The translations under genes and the position numbers were made by a program. From NCBI GenBank assembly GCA_944392955.1, contig CALXYK010000015.1, positions 1 to 64,000 on the forward strand: a stretch of DNA of 64,000 nucleotides, read 5' to 3'. Shown one piece after another: positions 41,900-52,389 of this stretch; within the stretch, counting starts at the first letter, position 1, and each line of letters opens with the position of its first letter. The notes beneath the pieces are model-generated. The model saw only the letters and a list, made by a program, of their open reading frames with translations. It did not search any database and was not told the origin of the DNA. This DNA comes from an uncultured Alphaproteobacteria bacterium. GTDB lineage: Bacteria > Pseudomonadota > Alphaproteobacteria > Rs-D84 > CACZYB01.

Positions 41900-42664
41900 T
41901 TACTTTTTTTCAAAAGTAAATCTGTTTTTTAAAATAGAAACTAAAACCCAAATAATCCTCCTGAATGCAATATAAATTTTATAAAATAAGGTAGGCAGTT
42001 TTTTGTAAAACGGCTTTCTATTACGTTTCAACATTTTATAGTCAATAGTTGAAGTCAGTTTTTCCTCTACAACTGGATATTCGGATAAACTAAAACCTTT
42101 TAAGCCATATTTCCAAAACTTAATATATTCGTGATCTATTGGAACAAACATAGGAAGCAACTTTTCCACATAGGATTTAGCCGCTTTCTTATTAACTAAA
42201 TATGCACCTGTTTTTGATTGATGAAAAATATTCCACACCAAAGAAAATTTAGAAGACAATTTTTTAAATACAATTTTTCCACCACTATGTGCACCATTTA
42301 ATTTCACAACATCCCATAAATCAGCATTTTTAACAAGCAATTCTACCCCCTCTTTAAAATCAGGGGAAAAAGAAACATCATCTTCTAAAATCAAAGCATA
42401 TTTTTTTTCTGAATCTTCAAGAAAATGTTTCAAGGTATTATAATGAGAAATAAAACAAGCAACTTCGGTCGGTGTAATATATTTTCCATGACACAAAGAA
42501 TATTTTTTCTGATTTATCTGGTCATCAGAAAAAGTAGTAGATTTTCCATCTATTGCAGGCACCCTTTCATATTGTAAACCAAGTTTTTTTAATTTTTTAT
42601 CCATGGATTTCAAGCGATCTAAACTTCTATCCAAGTTTATAAGATAAATTTGCACATCTTTCAT
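41900..42664 (-). CDS. Glycosyltransferase family 25 (LPS-type galactosyl/glucosyl transferase)
   Basis: 254 residues. Family 25 hallmarks are present in order: IYLINLDRSLDRLKSM (6-21), FERV-like YERVPAIDGK, EVACFISHYNTLKHFL, ALILEDDVSFSPDF (acidic metal-binding motif), then WDVVKLNGAHSGGK and GAYLVNKKAAKSYVEKLLP. The C-terminus has a basic, aromatic stretch that may lie at the membrane. GT25 enzymes add hexoses to LPS or lipooligosaccharide cores. Its start lies 2 nt after the parC stop and uses AAGGA within parC's last codons, so it rides on the parC transcript. Confidence 0.92.
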   Translation of the reverse strand: MKDVQIYLINLDRSLDRLKSMDKKLKKLGLQYERVPAIDGKSTTFSDDQINQKKYSLCHGKYITPTEVACFISHYNTLKHFLEDSEKKYALILEDDVSFSPDFKEGVELLVKNADLWDVVKLNGAHSGGKIVFKKLSSKFSLVWNIFHQSKTGAYLVNKKAAKSYVEKLLPMFVPIDHEYIKFWKYGLKGFSLSEYPVVEEKLTSTIDYKMLKRNRKPFYKKLPTLFYKIYIAFRRIIWVLVSILKNRFTFEKK

Positions 42665-42666
42665 TT

Positions 42667-44913
42667 TTATTCCTTACTAAATTTGTTTGACTTAGGGAAA
42701 CCATCCGGAGGCATATGTCCCACACTTGCACGTTTACCTTCCCACATAGAAATATCATCAACATGAAAATTTCGTGCCCCATTTTGCCAAACAAGTCCAG
42801 CCTTTTTTTCAAAAGTTTTAACATCAGAAAGATATGTTTTAGGCTCCTTATATTTTTGAAGTATGACCCCTTTTCCACGAGAAAGCATAGGTAATTCCTC
42901 CAAGGAGAATATAAGAAGTTTTCTATTATCACCTACAACGGCAACCATATCATCTTCTTTTGAAATAACAAAAACTTTGACAAGTTTGTCATCATCAGAA
43001 ACATTTACAACCTGTTTTCCCATCTTTGTTTGAGCCACACAATCCAAAGATTTTACCTTAAACCCATATCCGTTTTTAGTTGCAACCAAAACAGATAATT
43101 GAGCATCAGACACAAAAACCTTTACCAATTCGGCATCTATTGGTAAATCCAACATCAACCTTACAGGTTCACCATAACCGCGACCTGTTGGTATTTTGTT
43201 TGCATCTAAGGTGAAAAATTGACCATTGGACATTGCGAATACAATTTTATCATTTGTATATGCATGCAAGGCCAATTCTAAACTATCACCATCTTTAAAA
43301 GCAAAGTCGGAATTCAAATCCACATGATTTTTAACGGACTTAATCCAACCCTTCTTAGAAAGTATAATGGTAATAGGATCTTTTGAAACGAAAGCATCTG
43401 GTGAAATAACAACATCATCAACCACTTCGTCCACAATAGTTAAGCGAGCAGAAAGTTTTTTATTTTTTGCAAAAACTGCACGCATATTTTTCACTTGTTC
43501 TGTAATTTTTTTCAATTTATGGGAATCATCACTATTCAAAATCCATAAGTCAGCCTGTTCTTTTTTCAAACTTTCTGCTTCAGCTTTTATTTCTATTTCT
43601 TCTAATTTTCGCAAAGAACGCAATTTCATATTCAATATAGAATCAGCCTGTAATTCAGAAAGTTTAAATTCTGACATTAACTTTTCCTTTGCATCATCAT
43701 ATTCCCTAATTATATGAATCACCCTATCAAGATTAAGATATGCAGTCAAATACCCTTCTAAAATCTCTAATCTATGAGCAATATTCCTAAGCCTGAAATT
43801 AGTCCTTCTTGTCAACACTTCTTTTTGATGATCTACATAAGCCAAAAGAACCTCTTTCAAGTTCATAACCCTTGGAACACAATTTTTATCCAACACATTC
43901 ATATTTAGGGCAAATTTTACCTCTAATTCTGTTAAAGAAAAAAGTTGTGCCATTATCAGTTTAGGATCTATCACCCTTGACTTTGGTTCTATCACAATTC
44001 TAATATCTTCGGTGGATTCATCTCTGATATCAGCAATAGAAGGCAACTTTCCCTGCTCCATCAAATCGGCAATACGTTCAATCAATTTTGATTTTTGGAC
44101 CTGATAAGGTATCTCTGAAATCACAATCTGATAATTAGAGTAAGGCAATTCTTCTTTTTCCCACTTTGCCCTTATTTTAAAGGTTCCCCTACCTGTTTCA
44201 TAAGCCTGCACTATTGAATTTCTATCTTGATTTATAATACCACCAGTTGGGAAATCCGGAGCCTTAATATAATCAACCAAATTATCTACACTAATATCTG
44301 GATTTTTTATCAAAACCACTATTGCATCACAAACTTCTAATACATTATGAGGAGGTATATTTGTCGCCATACCAACCGCAATACCATTTGATCCATTCAA
44401 CAGGAGATTCGGGAAAATAGCAGGCATTACAACAGGTTCTACTTCTTCCCCTGAATATGTATCCATAAAATCAACACTATCTTCGTCCAACCCCTCCATA
44501 ATGGCTAAGGCAGCCTCTGATAATTTTGCCTCAGTATAACGCATTGCCGCAGCACTATCTCCATCTATATTACCAAAATTTCCCTGTCCCATAACCAAAG
44601 GATAGCGAACAGAAAAACTTTGTGCCAAACGAACCATTGCATCATATATAGAAACATCACCATGAGGATGATATTTACCCATAACATCACCAACAACCCT
44701 TGCGCATTTTTTATAGCCGTTTTTAGGGTCAAGTTTAAGTTGTCGCATACCATACAAAATTCTTCTATGCACTGGCTTCAAACCATCTCTTACATCAGGA
44801 AGGGATCTAGAAACAATAGTTGACATAGCATAGGCTAAATATCTTTCACTTATAGCATCGGATAATTGTTGAACTTTTACGACATCTTTTCTATCTTTTA
44901 AAACTTCGGACAT
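42667..44913 (-). CDS. parC: DNA topoisomerase IV subunit A
   Basis: 748 residues, the length of ParC (E. coli 752) rather than GyrA. The breakage-reunion domain has [20 protein letters not shown] (36-54), the helix with [14 protein letters not shown], and [10 protein letters not shown] with active-site Tyr126. The C-terminal part has degenerate beta-pinwheel blades and no clear GyrA-box (QRRGGKG-like), supporting ParC. Topo IV decatenates sister chromosomes. In the quinolone-determining helix the residues equivalent to E. coli Ser80 and Glu84 are V87 and D91. AAGAAGG precedes the ATG. A GT25 gene follows in the same transcript. Confidence 0.95.
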   Translation of the reverse strand: MSEVLKDRKDVVKVQQLSDAISERYLAYAMSTIVSRSLPDVRDGLKPVHRRILYGMRQLKLDPKNGYKKCARVVGDVMGKYHPHGDVSIYDAMVRLAQSFSVRYPLVMGQGNFGNIDGDSAAAMRYTEAKLSEAALAIMEGLDEDSVDFMDTYSGEEVEPVVMPAIFPNLLLNGSNGIAVGMATNIPPHNVLEVCDAIVVLIKNPDISVDNLVDYIKAPDFPTGGIINQDRNSIVQAYETGRGTFKIRAKWEKEELPYSNYQIVISEIPYQVQKSKLIERIADLMEQGKLPSIADIRDESTEDIRIVIEPKSRVIDPKLIMAQLFSLTELEVKFALNMNVLDKNCVPRVMNLKEVLLAYVDHQKEVLTRRTNFRLRNIAHRLEILEGYLTAYLNLDRVIHIIREYDDAKEKLMSEFKLSELQADSILNMKLRSLRKLEEIEIKAEAESLKKEQADLWILNSDDSHKLKKITEQVKNMRAVFAKNKKLSARLTIVDEVVDDVVISPDAFVSKDPITIILSKKGWIKSVKNHVDLNSDFAFKDGDSLELALHAYTNDKIVFAMSNGQFFTLDANKIPTGRGYGEPVRLMLDLPIDAELVKVFVSDAQLSVLVATKNGYGFKVKSLDCVAQTKMGKQVVNVSDDDKLVKVFVISKEDDMVAVVGDNRKLLIFSLEELPMLSRGKGVILQKYKEPKTYLSDVKTFEKKAGLVWQNGARNFHVDDISMWEGKRASVGHMPPDGFPKSNKFSKE

Positions 44914-45033
44914 TGAAAAACCTTCTTATCAATTTTGCCTTAAAAAATTTAAAACAAAAATAATTCTCCTTTATTTACTTTAAAAAAGAGTTTATAATAT
45001 TAAAAAATAAAAATCAAAGGATAATTTAATTTT

Positions 45034-45765
45034 ATGAAATGGAATGATACAGGAATCCTTGTCGGAATAACAAAATTTGGGGAAACAGATCAACTTGCGA
45101 CATTTGTTACCTTTGAACATGGACTATCAAAAGGTCTAATAAAGGGCGGAATTTCAAAAAAACAAAAACCATATTTGCAAATAGGTAACGAATTTAATAT
45201 TGTTTGGAAATCAAGATTAGAAGAACAATTAGGCTTTTTTTCATTTGAAGCAACAAAAGTTTATGGAACAGATTTTTTTGAATACCCAATAAAATTACAA
45301 CTTCTAAGTTGTTGTTGTAATTTATTATTCGATTCTATGTCTGAAAATCATCCAAATAAAAATATTTATGAAACAACATTAAACTTGATACATAGTATAG
45401 ATGAAAGTCAAAATGACACATTGCTTTTATATAACTATATGATATGGGAAAAAAATTTACTAAAAGAATTGGGATTTGCCTTAACCTTAAATAAATGTAA
45501 TGCAACAGGAACGACTGAAAACCTTTGTTATATATCTCCCAAAAGCGGACATGCAATATGCGAAAGTGCCGGAAAGCCATACGAAAAGAAATTACTCAAA
45601 ATGCCTGATTTATGGAAAATCGGGAAAGAATTTTCCTATGATACAATAAACAAAGAAAATATATCCGAGGCATTAAAAGTCCTTGAATACTTTTTTAATA
45701 AACACATATATAGTGAAAAACACAAAGACATTCCTTACATACGAAGGAATTTAACAAGGCAATAG
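45034..45765 (+). CDS. recO: DNA repair protein RecO
   Basis: 243 residues, close to E. coli RecO (242). The N-terminal OB-fold is recognisable from WNDTGILVGITKFGETDQLATFVT, HGLSKGLIKGG and GNEFNIVWKSRLEEQLG. The helical C-terminal part follows (LLYNYMIWEKNLLKELGFAL, then YISPKSGHAI). RecO helps load RecA onto SSB-coated single-stranded DNA in the RecFOR path. The four zinc-site Cys of Deinococcus-type RecO are not conserved. It ends with TAG, showing that TAG is used as a normal stop here. It is divergent from parC. Confidence 0.93.
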   Translation: MKWNDTGILVGITKFGETDQLATFVTFEHGLSKGLIKGGISKKQKPYLQIGNEFNIVWKSRLEEQLGFFSFEATKVYGTDFFEYPIKLQLLSCCCNLLFDSMSENHPNKNIYETTLNLIHSIDESQNDTLLLYNYMIWEKNLLKELGFALTLNKCNATGTTENLCYISPKSGHAICESAGKPYEKKLLKMPDLWKIGKEFSYDTINKENISEALKVLEYFFNKHIYSEKHKDIPYIRRNLTRQ

Positions 45766-45773
45766 TAATCTAA

Positions 45774-46007
45774 TTACCTTGTCCTATTATACAACTTTGA
45801 ATTTACTTTGTTTAATATTTTGCGAAAAAGATATATGTTTTTGCAATATGTACAATCTGACTCTTCTGGATTACATTCTTCCATTCTGAAAATTAAATAT
45901 TTTGCATTATTAAGCACACAAGTACAACAATCATTTCCATCACATTTCATACCACAATATCTATCAATTTTTTCTTCTTTATTTATAAATTTTACACACT
46001 TTTTCAT
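45774..46007 (-). CDS. Small Cys-rich protein (77 aa)
   Basis: 77 residues with ten Cys in two groups: C-x12-C-x3-C-x4-CC-x-C near the start (RYCGMKCDGNDCCTC) and C-x6-C-x2-C (EECNPEESDCTYCKN) further on, then a basic tail. No signal peptide, so probably a cytoplasmic metal-binding (zinc or iron-sulfur) mini-protein. AAGAGG at the right distance from ATG 46007 supports real translation. It lies 20 bp after cysS and may share its transcript, and is convergent with recO. Not recognised. Confidence 0.68.
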   Translation of the reverse strand: MKKCVKFINKEEKIDRYCGMKCDGNDCCTCVLNNAKYLIFRMEECNPEESDCTYCKNIYLFRKILNKVNSKLYNRTR

Positions 46008-46027
46008 ATTATTTACCTCTTTTATTA

Positions 46028-47440
46028 TTATTTTTGTTTTAAGGAATAGCCATCTTTTGTATCTTCCACAACAAAACCCAAATCTAAGATTTTTGCACGA
46101 AGTCCATCTGCTTTTACGAAATCTTTATTTGCCTTTGCGACAAGTCGTTCCTCCGCCAATGCCTTAACCTCCTCAGGAATAGAAATTGTATTTGCAGTAT
46201 TTTTTAAGGCTAAGGCATTTTCAACTAACCTCAACCCTAAAATATCATCAAACAATTTAACCAAAGCCGATTTTGTATCAGCATCAACATCTGATTTCAA
46301 TAAATCTTGAAGCAATACAATAACCCCAGCCGTATTCATATCATTATTTAAGGTTTCCAAAATATTTGCTTTCCAACTATTGAAAATATCCTTATTAAAA
46401 TCTTCACCCGAACAAATAAATTCAGAAATCTTTTTTAACAAATTTTCATAACTTTTTTTTGCACCATCAAGTAGGTCATAAGAAAAATTAAGTTGTTTTC
46501 TATAACTAGCAAGAAGAAGGAAATATCTATATACAATAGGAGGATATCCTTTCTCCTCCAATAATGACAAAGTCAAAAAATCCCCATTTGACTTACTCAT
46601 TTTTCCACTTAAATCATTTAAAAATTCCATGTGAACCCAATAATTAACCCATCTATGTTTAATAACAGGTTCAACCTGTGCTATTTCATTAGTATGATGA
46701 ACTTTTATATGATCCACACCACCTGAATGAATATCTAAACTATCCCCTATCTCTGTCAAACACATAGCAGAACATTCAATATGCCACCCCGGAAATCCCA
46801 CACCCCAAGGACTTTCCCATTCCATTTGTCGTTTAGCATCTTTCGGTGAAAATTTCCACAACGCGAAATCAGCAACATTCCTTTTTCCATTTGAAAATTC
46901 CACTCTGGCACCAGCCTTTAATTCATCAAGGTTTTGTCCTCCCAATTTTCCATAATCTTTGAATTTAGAAGTATCATAATACACACCATCACCATCAATT
47001 ATATAGGTATAGCCTAAATCTTCTAATTTTTTAACTAAATCAATTTGTTCTGCAATATATTGTGTAGCAGGTGTATATTTCGTAGCAGGTAAAATATTAA
47101 GTTTTTTTATATCACTCATAAAAACATCAGTATAATATTTTGCAATATCCCAAACAGATTTTCCCTCTCTTCTGCTACCTTTTTCCATTTTATCTTCACC
47201 GGTATCAGCATCACTTGTCAAATGTCCAACATCGGTTATATTCATAATATGCTTAACTTTATAACCATTGGCTAAAAACATTCTTTTCATAATATCCTGA
47301 GATACATAAGTCCTTAAATTCCCAATATGTGCAAAATGATAAACCGTGGGACCACAGGTATAAATAGAGACTTCACCTTCCTTTAATGGTTTAAAAATTT
47401 CTATTTGTTTTGACATAGTATTAAAAAGTTTAATATCCAT
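46028..47440 (-). CDS. cysS: Cysteinyl-tRNA synthetase
   Basis: 470 residues from ATG 47438-47440, which has AAGGTGG before it; a longer frame (15 more codons) has no ribosome site. Class I features: zinc Cys29 in TCGPTVY followed by HIGNLRTYV (HIGH equivalent), the second zinc ligands in HIECSAMC and HHTNEIAQ, and KMSKS as GKMSKSNGDFLT. The C-terminal anticodon-binding helices (KALAEERLVAKANKDFVKADGLR) are standard. It charges tRNA-Cys with cysteine. Confidence 0.97.
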   Translation of the reverse strand: MDIKLFNTMSKQIEIFKPLKEGEVSIYTCGPTVYHFAHIGNLRTYVSQDIMKRMFLANGYKVKHIMNITDVGHLTSDADTGEDKMEKGSRREGKSVWDIAKYYTDVFMSDIKKLNILPATKYTPATQYIAEQIDLVKKLEDLGYTYIIDGDGVYYDTSKFKDYGKLGGQNLDELKAGARVEFSNGKRNVADFALWKFSPKDAKRQMEWESPWGVGFPGWHIECSAMCLTEIGDSLDIHSGGVDHIKVHHTNEIAQVEPVIKHRWVNYWVHMEFLNDLSGKMSKSNGDFLTLSLLEEKGYPPIVYRYFLLLASYRKQLNFSYDLLDGAKKSYENLLKKISEFICSGEDFNKDIFNSWKANILETLNNDMNTAGVIVLLQDLLKSDVDADTKSALVKLFDDILGLRLVENALALKNTANTISIPEEVKALAEERLVAKANKDFVKADGLRAKILDLGFVVEDTKDGYSLKQK

Positions 47441-47515
47441 AAAAATCCACCTTTTACTTAATAAATAACAAAAGCAAGATAGCAAAAAAAAATTTACATT
47501 TCAAGTTTATTATAA

Positions 47516-47549
47516 ATAAAAAGCGAAGTGCTATTTAAAAACACTTCGC
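47516..47549 (-). terminator. Intrinsic terminator of the SIMPL gene
   Basis: GCGAAGTG/CACTTCGC (47523-47530 and 47542-47549). On the minus strand it is followed by TTTTTATTTA. Confidence 0.88.
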
Positions 47550-47574
47550 CAATATAAATATCGAGTTTCACAAA

Positions 47575-48303
47575 TTAATCAAGCCAAAATTCAATAGTTG
47601 AAACAACTCTGACTTTTTTATCAATTACATTTTGTTCAGTTCCCAAAACTCCGTCCTGAGAAACGATAGAAAACACACCTTGTGAAGCCTTACGTATTTT
47701 TCCAACTTTTGAATCGCTTGCCTTTGCAAATTCTTCTGCTGAAATTCTTGCATTTTTTGTTGCTTCTTCTAACATCTTAGGTTTTATTTCATTAAGTCCT
47801 GTGAACAAGTATTTAACAGGATTTGTGTAATCATTACCTTCAAAAACTATACCTGTTGATACTAATTTAGAAATAGAACTTGATGCCTTTTCAACCAAAT
47901 CAACATTAGTAGATTTTACATCAACTTTCTGTGTTAAAATATAACGATAAGTTGGTACACTATCACCACCATAACGATCAGCCAATTTATCAACAACAAG
48001 CAAACTTGGAACGGAAATTTCATTTTCTTGAAAACCTTCGGCAAGTAAGAATTTTTTAACTTCACTAAGTTGTTTTTCAACCTTTGCTTTTGAAGAAACA
48101 ATATCATTACCGGCAACGGTAAATTTAATATTCCACACTGCCAAATCCGCCTTTACATTTTGCTCTGCCAATCCCTTAACTACAACTGAATTATTAGTTT
48201 TATATGTTTTAAAATAATAATATCCAGGAAAAAATCCAGCACACATTAAGCCAAAACAAAGTATTACTCCATAAATAATTTTATTTTTCATTTTTTCGTT
48301 CAT
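47575..48303 (-). CDS. SIMPL (DUF541) domain protein, membrane-anchored
   Basis: 242 residues. One N-terminal membrane helix (about 8-28) is followed by the SIMPL domain: VVVKGLAEQNVKADLAVWNIKF, repeated coiled helix KVEKQLSEVKKFL, YRYILTQKVDVKS and ATKNARISAEEFAKASDSKVGKI, ending RVVSTIEFWLD. SIMPL proteins (e.g. YggE) are periplasmic and form large rings; a role in oxidative or envelope stress has been reported for some, but the molecular function is not settled. AAGGAG precedes ATG 48303. It has its own terminator and is divergent from valS. Confidence 0.92.
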   Translation of the reverse strand: MNEKMKNKIIYGVILCFGLMCAGFFPGYYYFKTYKTNNSVVVKGLAEQNVKADLAVWNIKFTVAGNDIVSSKAKVEKQLSEVKKFLLAEGFQENEISVPSLLVVDKLADRYGGDSVPTYRYILTQKVDVKSTNVDLVEKASSSISKLVSTGIVFEGNDYTNPVKYLFTGLNEIKPKMLEEATKNARISAEEFAKASDSKVGKIRKASQGVFSIVSQDGVLGTEQNVIDKKVRVVSTIEFWLD

Positions 48304-48446
48304 TTTTACACTCCTTATAAAAATTAAAAAACCTCAACCAATATAACATCATTATTAAATAAAATCAACAAGGAAAAAAGGCTTTACTTTTTCCTTATAA
48401 CAATCTATCATAAACCAAAACAATTAAATAGGTAAAAAGGTATCAA

Positions 48447-51023
48447 ATGACAACAATAATCCCAGAAGAACTATATAAATATCAAGAAGAAAATGGATAT
48501 TACAAACCAAATCCAAACGAAAATAAAAAACGTTTTACTATAATGATACCGCCTCCTAATATCACAGGTAATTTACACCTTGGACATGCATTCACAATGA
48601 CAATGCAAGATATAATAATAAGATACAAAAGGATGATGGGATTTGACACCCTACTTTTACCTGGTACTGATCATGCAGCAATCGCAACCCAAATGATTGT
48701 TGAAAAAAAACTCGCTGAAAAGGGAATCAAAAGAAAAGAAATAGGACGAAAAGCATTCCTTGATGAAATATGGAAATGGAAAGGTGAATGCACAAATACT
48801 ATTACCCAGCAGTTAAGGAAAATCGGCTACTCCGCAGATTGGAGCAGAGAACGCTTCACAATGGACGAAGGGATGAGCACCGCTGTAAAGGAAGCCTTCA
48901 TCCGCCTTTACAATGATGGATTAATATATAAGGATAACCGACTCGTAAACTGGGACCCTGTCCTTCTAACATCAGTAAGTGATTTAGAAGTTAATATGAT
49001 AGAAACCCAAGGTAATATGTGGCACATTCGCTATGATATAGATAACTCTGACGAAAGCATAATAATCGCAACAACCCGCCCCGAAACAATGTTAGGTGAT
49101 ACAGGCATCGCCATAAATCCAAATGATGAAAGATTTAAACATTTAATAGGCAAATATGCAATAATTCCAATAGTAGGCAGAAAAATTCAAATAGTTGCTG
49201 ATGAATATGCAGATATGGAAAAGGGAACCGGTGCCGTAAAAATAACACCTGCACATGATTTTAATGATTTTGAAGTAGGTAAAAGACACAACCTTCCAAT
49301 AATAAACATATTTTCACCAAATGCTGAAATTGATGTTTCAAAAATATCTGATGCAAACGATTTTGTAAAATCTCTTGATAAAATAGATAGATTCGAAGCC
49401 CGAAAAATCATAATAGAAAAGTTAAAGGAAACAGGACATCTTATAAAGACTGAAACCTATACACACCAAGTTCCTCATTCTGAACGTGGTGGTGCTATAA
49501 TAGAGCCAAGGTTAACCGAACAATGGTATCTTGATGTTTCCCAAATGGCAAAGGATGCAATAAACCTAGTCAAAGAAGGCAAAATTAAATTTGTTCCTAA
49601 AATGTGGGAAAATACATTTTTTGCATGGTTGAACAATATACAACCATGGTGTATTTCAAGACAACTTTGGTGGGGACATCAAATACCTGCATATTACACT
49701 GATGATGGAAAAATAATTGTTGCAAAAAGTTTAGAAGAAGCTCAGGCAATAGCCGGCAAAAACATTCACCTAACCCAAGATGAAGATACACTTGATACAT
49801 GGTTTTCATCTGGACTTTGGCCTATGTCAACATTAGGCTGGCCTGATACCGAAAGTATTGACTTTAAAACATACTTTCCAACCTCAACTTTGATAACCGG
49901 ATTTGACATAATATTTTTCTGGGTTGCACGAATGGTAATGTTCAGTGTCTATTTCACCGGAAAGGCTCCTTTTGATACAGTTGTTTGTCATGGACTTGTC
50001 CGCGATGAACATGGGCAAAAAATGAGTAAGACAAAAGGTAATGTTATAAATCCATTAGATTTGATAAACGAATTTGATATAGACACAGTAAGATGGACCA
50101 TATGCACCTTATCAGGACAAGGTAGGGATATGAATTTCGGAAAAAGTTTAGTTGAAAACGGCCGTAAATTTATTACAAAACTTAAAAATGCTTCTAAATT
50201 TTGGGAACAAAAAGGAAGCAAAAATGCCCCAACCTTTAATCCTGCGGAATCTATTACCATAACAAATTGGATATTAAACAAAATGAACGAGGCAATTTCT
50301 ACTGCACAAACTGCAATAGAAAATTATCGTTATGACGAATATGCTCAAACAATTTATCATTTTGTATGGAATGATTTTTGTGATAATTTTATTGAATTAT
50401 CAAAACCAGAATTAGAAAGTGTAAACAAAGATATTATTCTTTCTACTGCAAACATAGTAATCAAAAACATACTAAAAATGCTACAACCTGTAATTCCATT
50501 TGTTTCTGCTGAACTATGGGAAAATATGGGTTATGGTAAGGCAACAGATTTCATAAAGGAAACCTATGCCTCACCTATACAAATAGATACCTCTAACACA
50601 AATGATATAGATTGGGTATTAAATATCATCTCTGTTATAAGGAATATTCGTGCAGAAAATAAAATTCCATTTAAAACTGAAATAAATATATCATTTAAGA
50701 TTACAAACAAAGATTTTATAAAATATATTTCTATGATAGAAACTCATACAAATACAAAGTCTTCAAATGAAACAAATGATATGTTAAACATTGTAATTGA
50801 TAAGGAAACAACACTATTACTTGAACTTCCTAAATCAAATAAAAATGATTCCTTGCAAAAGGCGAAACAAGAATTAGAAGAAATAGAAAAAAGGATTCAA
50901 AGTTTAACTATCCAAATAAAAAATATGGAAGGCAAGGCACCAGAAAACATAATCAACGACAGAAAGATAAGTTTAAATGATGCAATAGAAAAACAAAAAC
51001 AACTTAAAAATATAATAGGATAA
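48447..51023 (+). CDS. valS: Valyl-tRNA synthetase
   Basis: 858 residues. Class I: PPPNITGNLHLGH with HIGH as HLGH at 44-47, PGTDHAAIATQ, and KMSKS as KMSKTKGN near residue 525. An editing (CP1) domain lies between (TTRPETMLGDTGIAINP and GTGAVKITPAHDFNDFEVG). The C-terminus has the ValS coiled-coil arm (LEEIEKRIQSLTIQIKNMEG, then KAPENII), which separates it from IleS and LeuS. It charges tRNA-Val and hydrolyses mischarged Thr-tRNA. AAAGG precedes ATG 48447. The Nudix gene starts 3 nt after its stop. Confidence 0.97.
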   Translation: MTTIIPEELYKYQEENGYYKPNPNENKKRFTIMIPPPNITGNLHLGHAFTMTMQDIIIRYKRMMGFDTLLLPGTDHAAIATQMIVEKKLAEKGIKRKEIGRKAFLDEIWKWKGECTNTITQQLRKIGYSADWSRERFTMDEGMSTAVKEAFIRLYNDGLIYKDNRLVNWDPVLLTSVSDLEVNMIETQGNMWHIRYDIDNSDESIIIATTRPETMLGDTGIAINPNDERFKHLIGKYAIIPIVGRKIQIVADEYADMEKGTGAVKITPAHDFNDFEVGKRHNLPIINIFSPNAEIDVSKISDANDFVKSLDKIDRFEARKIIIEKLKETGHLIKTETYTHQVPHSERGGAIIEPRLTEQWYLDVSQMAKDAINLVKEGKIKFVPKMWENTFFAWLNNIQPWCISRQLWWGHQIPAYYTDDGKIIVAKSLEEAQAIAGKNIHLTQDEDTLDTWFSSGLWPMSTLGWPDTESIDFKTYFPTSTLITGFDIIFFWVARMVMFSVYFTGKAPFDTVVCHGLVRDEHGQKMSKTKGNVINPLDLINEFDIDTVRWTICTLSGQGRDMNFGKSLVENGRKFITKLKNASKFWEQKGSKNAPTFNPAESITITNWILNKMNEAISTAQTAIENYRYDEYAQTIYHFVWNDFCDNFIELSKPELESVNKDIILSTANIVIKNILKMLQPVIPFVSAELWENMGYGKATDFIKETYASPIQIDTSNTNDIDWVLNIISVIRNIRAENKIPFKTEINISFKITNKDFIKYISMIETHTNTKSSNETNDMLNIVIDKETTLLLELPKSNKNDSLQKAKQELEEIEKRIQSLTIQIKNMEGKAPENIINDRKISLNDAIEKQKQLKNIIG

Positions 51024-51026
51024 CAA

Positions 51027-51686
51027 ATGTCAGAATTACTAGATATATACGATGAGAATGGAAATCATATAGGCACAGAAGACAGAAACATTGTCCATCA
51101 AAACGGACTTTGGCATAAAACTATACATTGTTGGATAGTCAGAAATAAAGAAAATATTTTATTCCAAAAACGTTCTGCAAACTTATTGGATAACCCAAAC
51201 AAACTATATACAACAGCCAGCGGACATATAAAGGCAGGTGAAACCTTAGAACAGGCATTCAAAAGGGAAATATCCGAAGAACTTGGGATAAATTCAAACG
51301 ACATAATCCCTATCAAAATAATGGAACAAATTTATAAAACTGATTTTATGAAAAAAAACAATACTGAATTTCACGACAGAGTTTTTTGCAACATCTTTAT
51401 GGCACATTGTAATATCCCACTTACAGATTATAATTTACAAGAAGAAGAACTAGATGGAATAGTAGAAGTAAACATAACAGATGCAATAAATTTATTTTCA
51501 AATAAAACAAATGAAATTATTGGAAATTGTTATATTAAAAATAACGAAACAAATAAATTTGAATTAAAAACAAAACAACTAAATCAAAGTGATTTTTTAT
51601 GCACACCAACAGAAACTTTATATGATAAATATGTCCCAATATTTCAACTTATCAAAAAAGCAATAGAAAAACAAAATACCCCTTAA
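51027..51686 (+). CDS. NUDIX hydrolase (IPP isomerase-like subgroup)
   Basis: 219 residues. The Nudix box G-x5-E-x7-REUxEE-x-U-G is complete at about 66-87 (GHIKAGETLEQAFKREISEE then LG). The N-terminus (LLDIYDENGNHIGTEDR, then HQNGLWHKTIHCWIV) is that of the IDI/YfcD-like group acting on isoprenoid or unknown diphosphates. The C-terminal 70 residues are less usual (ETNKFELKTKQLNQSDF). The substrate cannot be told; a housekeeping role is possible given its place directly behind valS. Its stop lies in the stem of an intrinsic terminator. Confidence 0.88.
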   Translation: MSELLDIYDENGNHIGTEDRNIVHQNGLWHKTIHCWIVRNKENILFQKRSANLLDNPNKLYTTASGHIKAGETLEQAFKREISEELGINSNDIIPIKIMEQIYKTDFMKKNNTEFHDRVFCNIFMAHCNIPLTDYNLQEEELDGIVEVNITDAINLFSNKTNEIIGNCYIKNNETNKFELKTKQLNQSDFLCTPTETLYDKYVPIFQLIKKAIEKQNTP

Positions 51687-51703
51687 ACCAAGGGGTATTT
51701 TTT
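51674..51703 (+). terminator. Intrinsic terminator of valS-Nudix
   Basis: AAATACCCCTT/AAGGGGTATTT (51674-51684 and 51690-51700) followed by TTT; near-symmetrical, so it could also act on the convergent mlaC-like gene. Confidence 0.88.
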
Positions 51704-51719
51704 AATAACAAACTTCTTA

Positions 51720-52349
51720 TTAACTACCAAGTTTCAGTTTTATAACTTTATCTTGTATTTTCTCAGTCAAAACTTCAACTGGAACTTTACCTTCATCACT
51801 TGCTGCTTTTAAAATAGGGGCATATTCATTTTTATAACTCATAGCCATAGATACACCTTCAATAATAACATCTATAACCTGATACCTATCCCCATTTTTA
51901 ACGATTCGCCAATCAACACTATAATCTTTATCACCAGGGTTCATAGCACGAACTTTACTTGCTACAAAATATTGCCCCTCTTTCTTACCTGGTTGCACAT
52001 CTACTACATCAATTTTTGAATCTGTATATGCCTCAAACTTTTTAGCAAAACTATAAACATTAAGTTCAGCAAATTCCTTTATAAAATTTGTTAGTTGTTC
52101 TTCGGTAATATTTCTACCATAAACACCTAAAACAAATTTTGCAATAAACCTAAAATCCAAGTTATCATTAAGAACTGTTCTAAAAGGAATAACCCTTTCA
52201 TCTAATGTTTTTATATTCTTATTAAAAATTTTTACAATAGCATCATCAATCAAATTCTGTGTATAAACTTTTACATCATTATTATCCGAAGCCAATACAT
52301 TAAATGACAATCCCAAAAACAAAGTTAAAAAAGTAAAAAATCGTTTCAT
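51720..52349 (-). CDS. mlaC: MlaC/Ttg2D family periplasmic phospholipid-binding protein
   Basis: 209 residues. Signal peptide 1-20 (FNVLAS). Mature part: DERVIPFRTVLNDNLDFRFIAKFVLGVYGRN and EQLTNFIKEFAELNVYSFAKKF are the first helices of the MlaC fold. They are followed by a strand set (KIDVVDVQPGKKEGQYFVASKV, YSVDWRIVKNGDRYQVIDVIIEGVSM) and a terminal helix. MlaC carries phospholipids between the outer-membrane MlaA complex and the inner-membrane MlaFEDB transporter, keeping lipid asymmetry. No other mla genes are nearby. GGGAGG precedes the ATG. Confidence 0.88.
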   Translation of the reverse strand: MKRFFTFLTLFLGLSFNVLASDNNDVKVYTQNLIDDAIVKIFNKNIKTLDERVIPFRTVLNDNLDFRFIAKFVLGVYGRNITEEQLTNFIKEFAELNVYSFAKKFEAYTDSKIDVVDVQPGKKEGQYFVASKVRAMNPGDKDYSVDWRIVKNGDRYQVIDVIIEGVSMAMSYKNEYAPILKAASDEGKVPVEVLTEKIQDKVIKLKLGS

Positions 52350-52389
52350 AATATCCTCCCTTTTAAATTAAAAATCACATCAATCAATA

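Noticed and set aside
42667-44913. Quinolone-resistance change in ParC
   Set aside because: V87 at the Ser80-equivalent site could reduce susceptibility, but non-Ser residues occur naturally there in many lineages; without close relatives nothing can be claimed.
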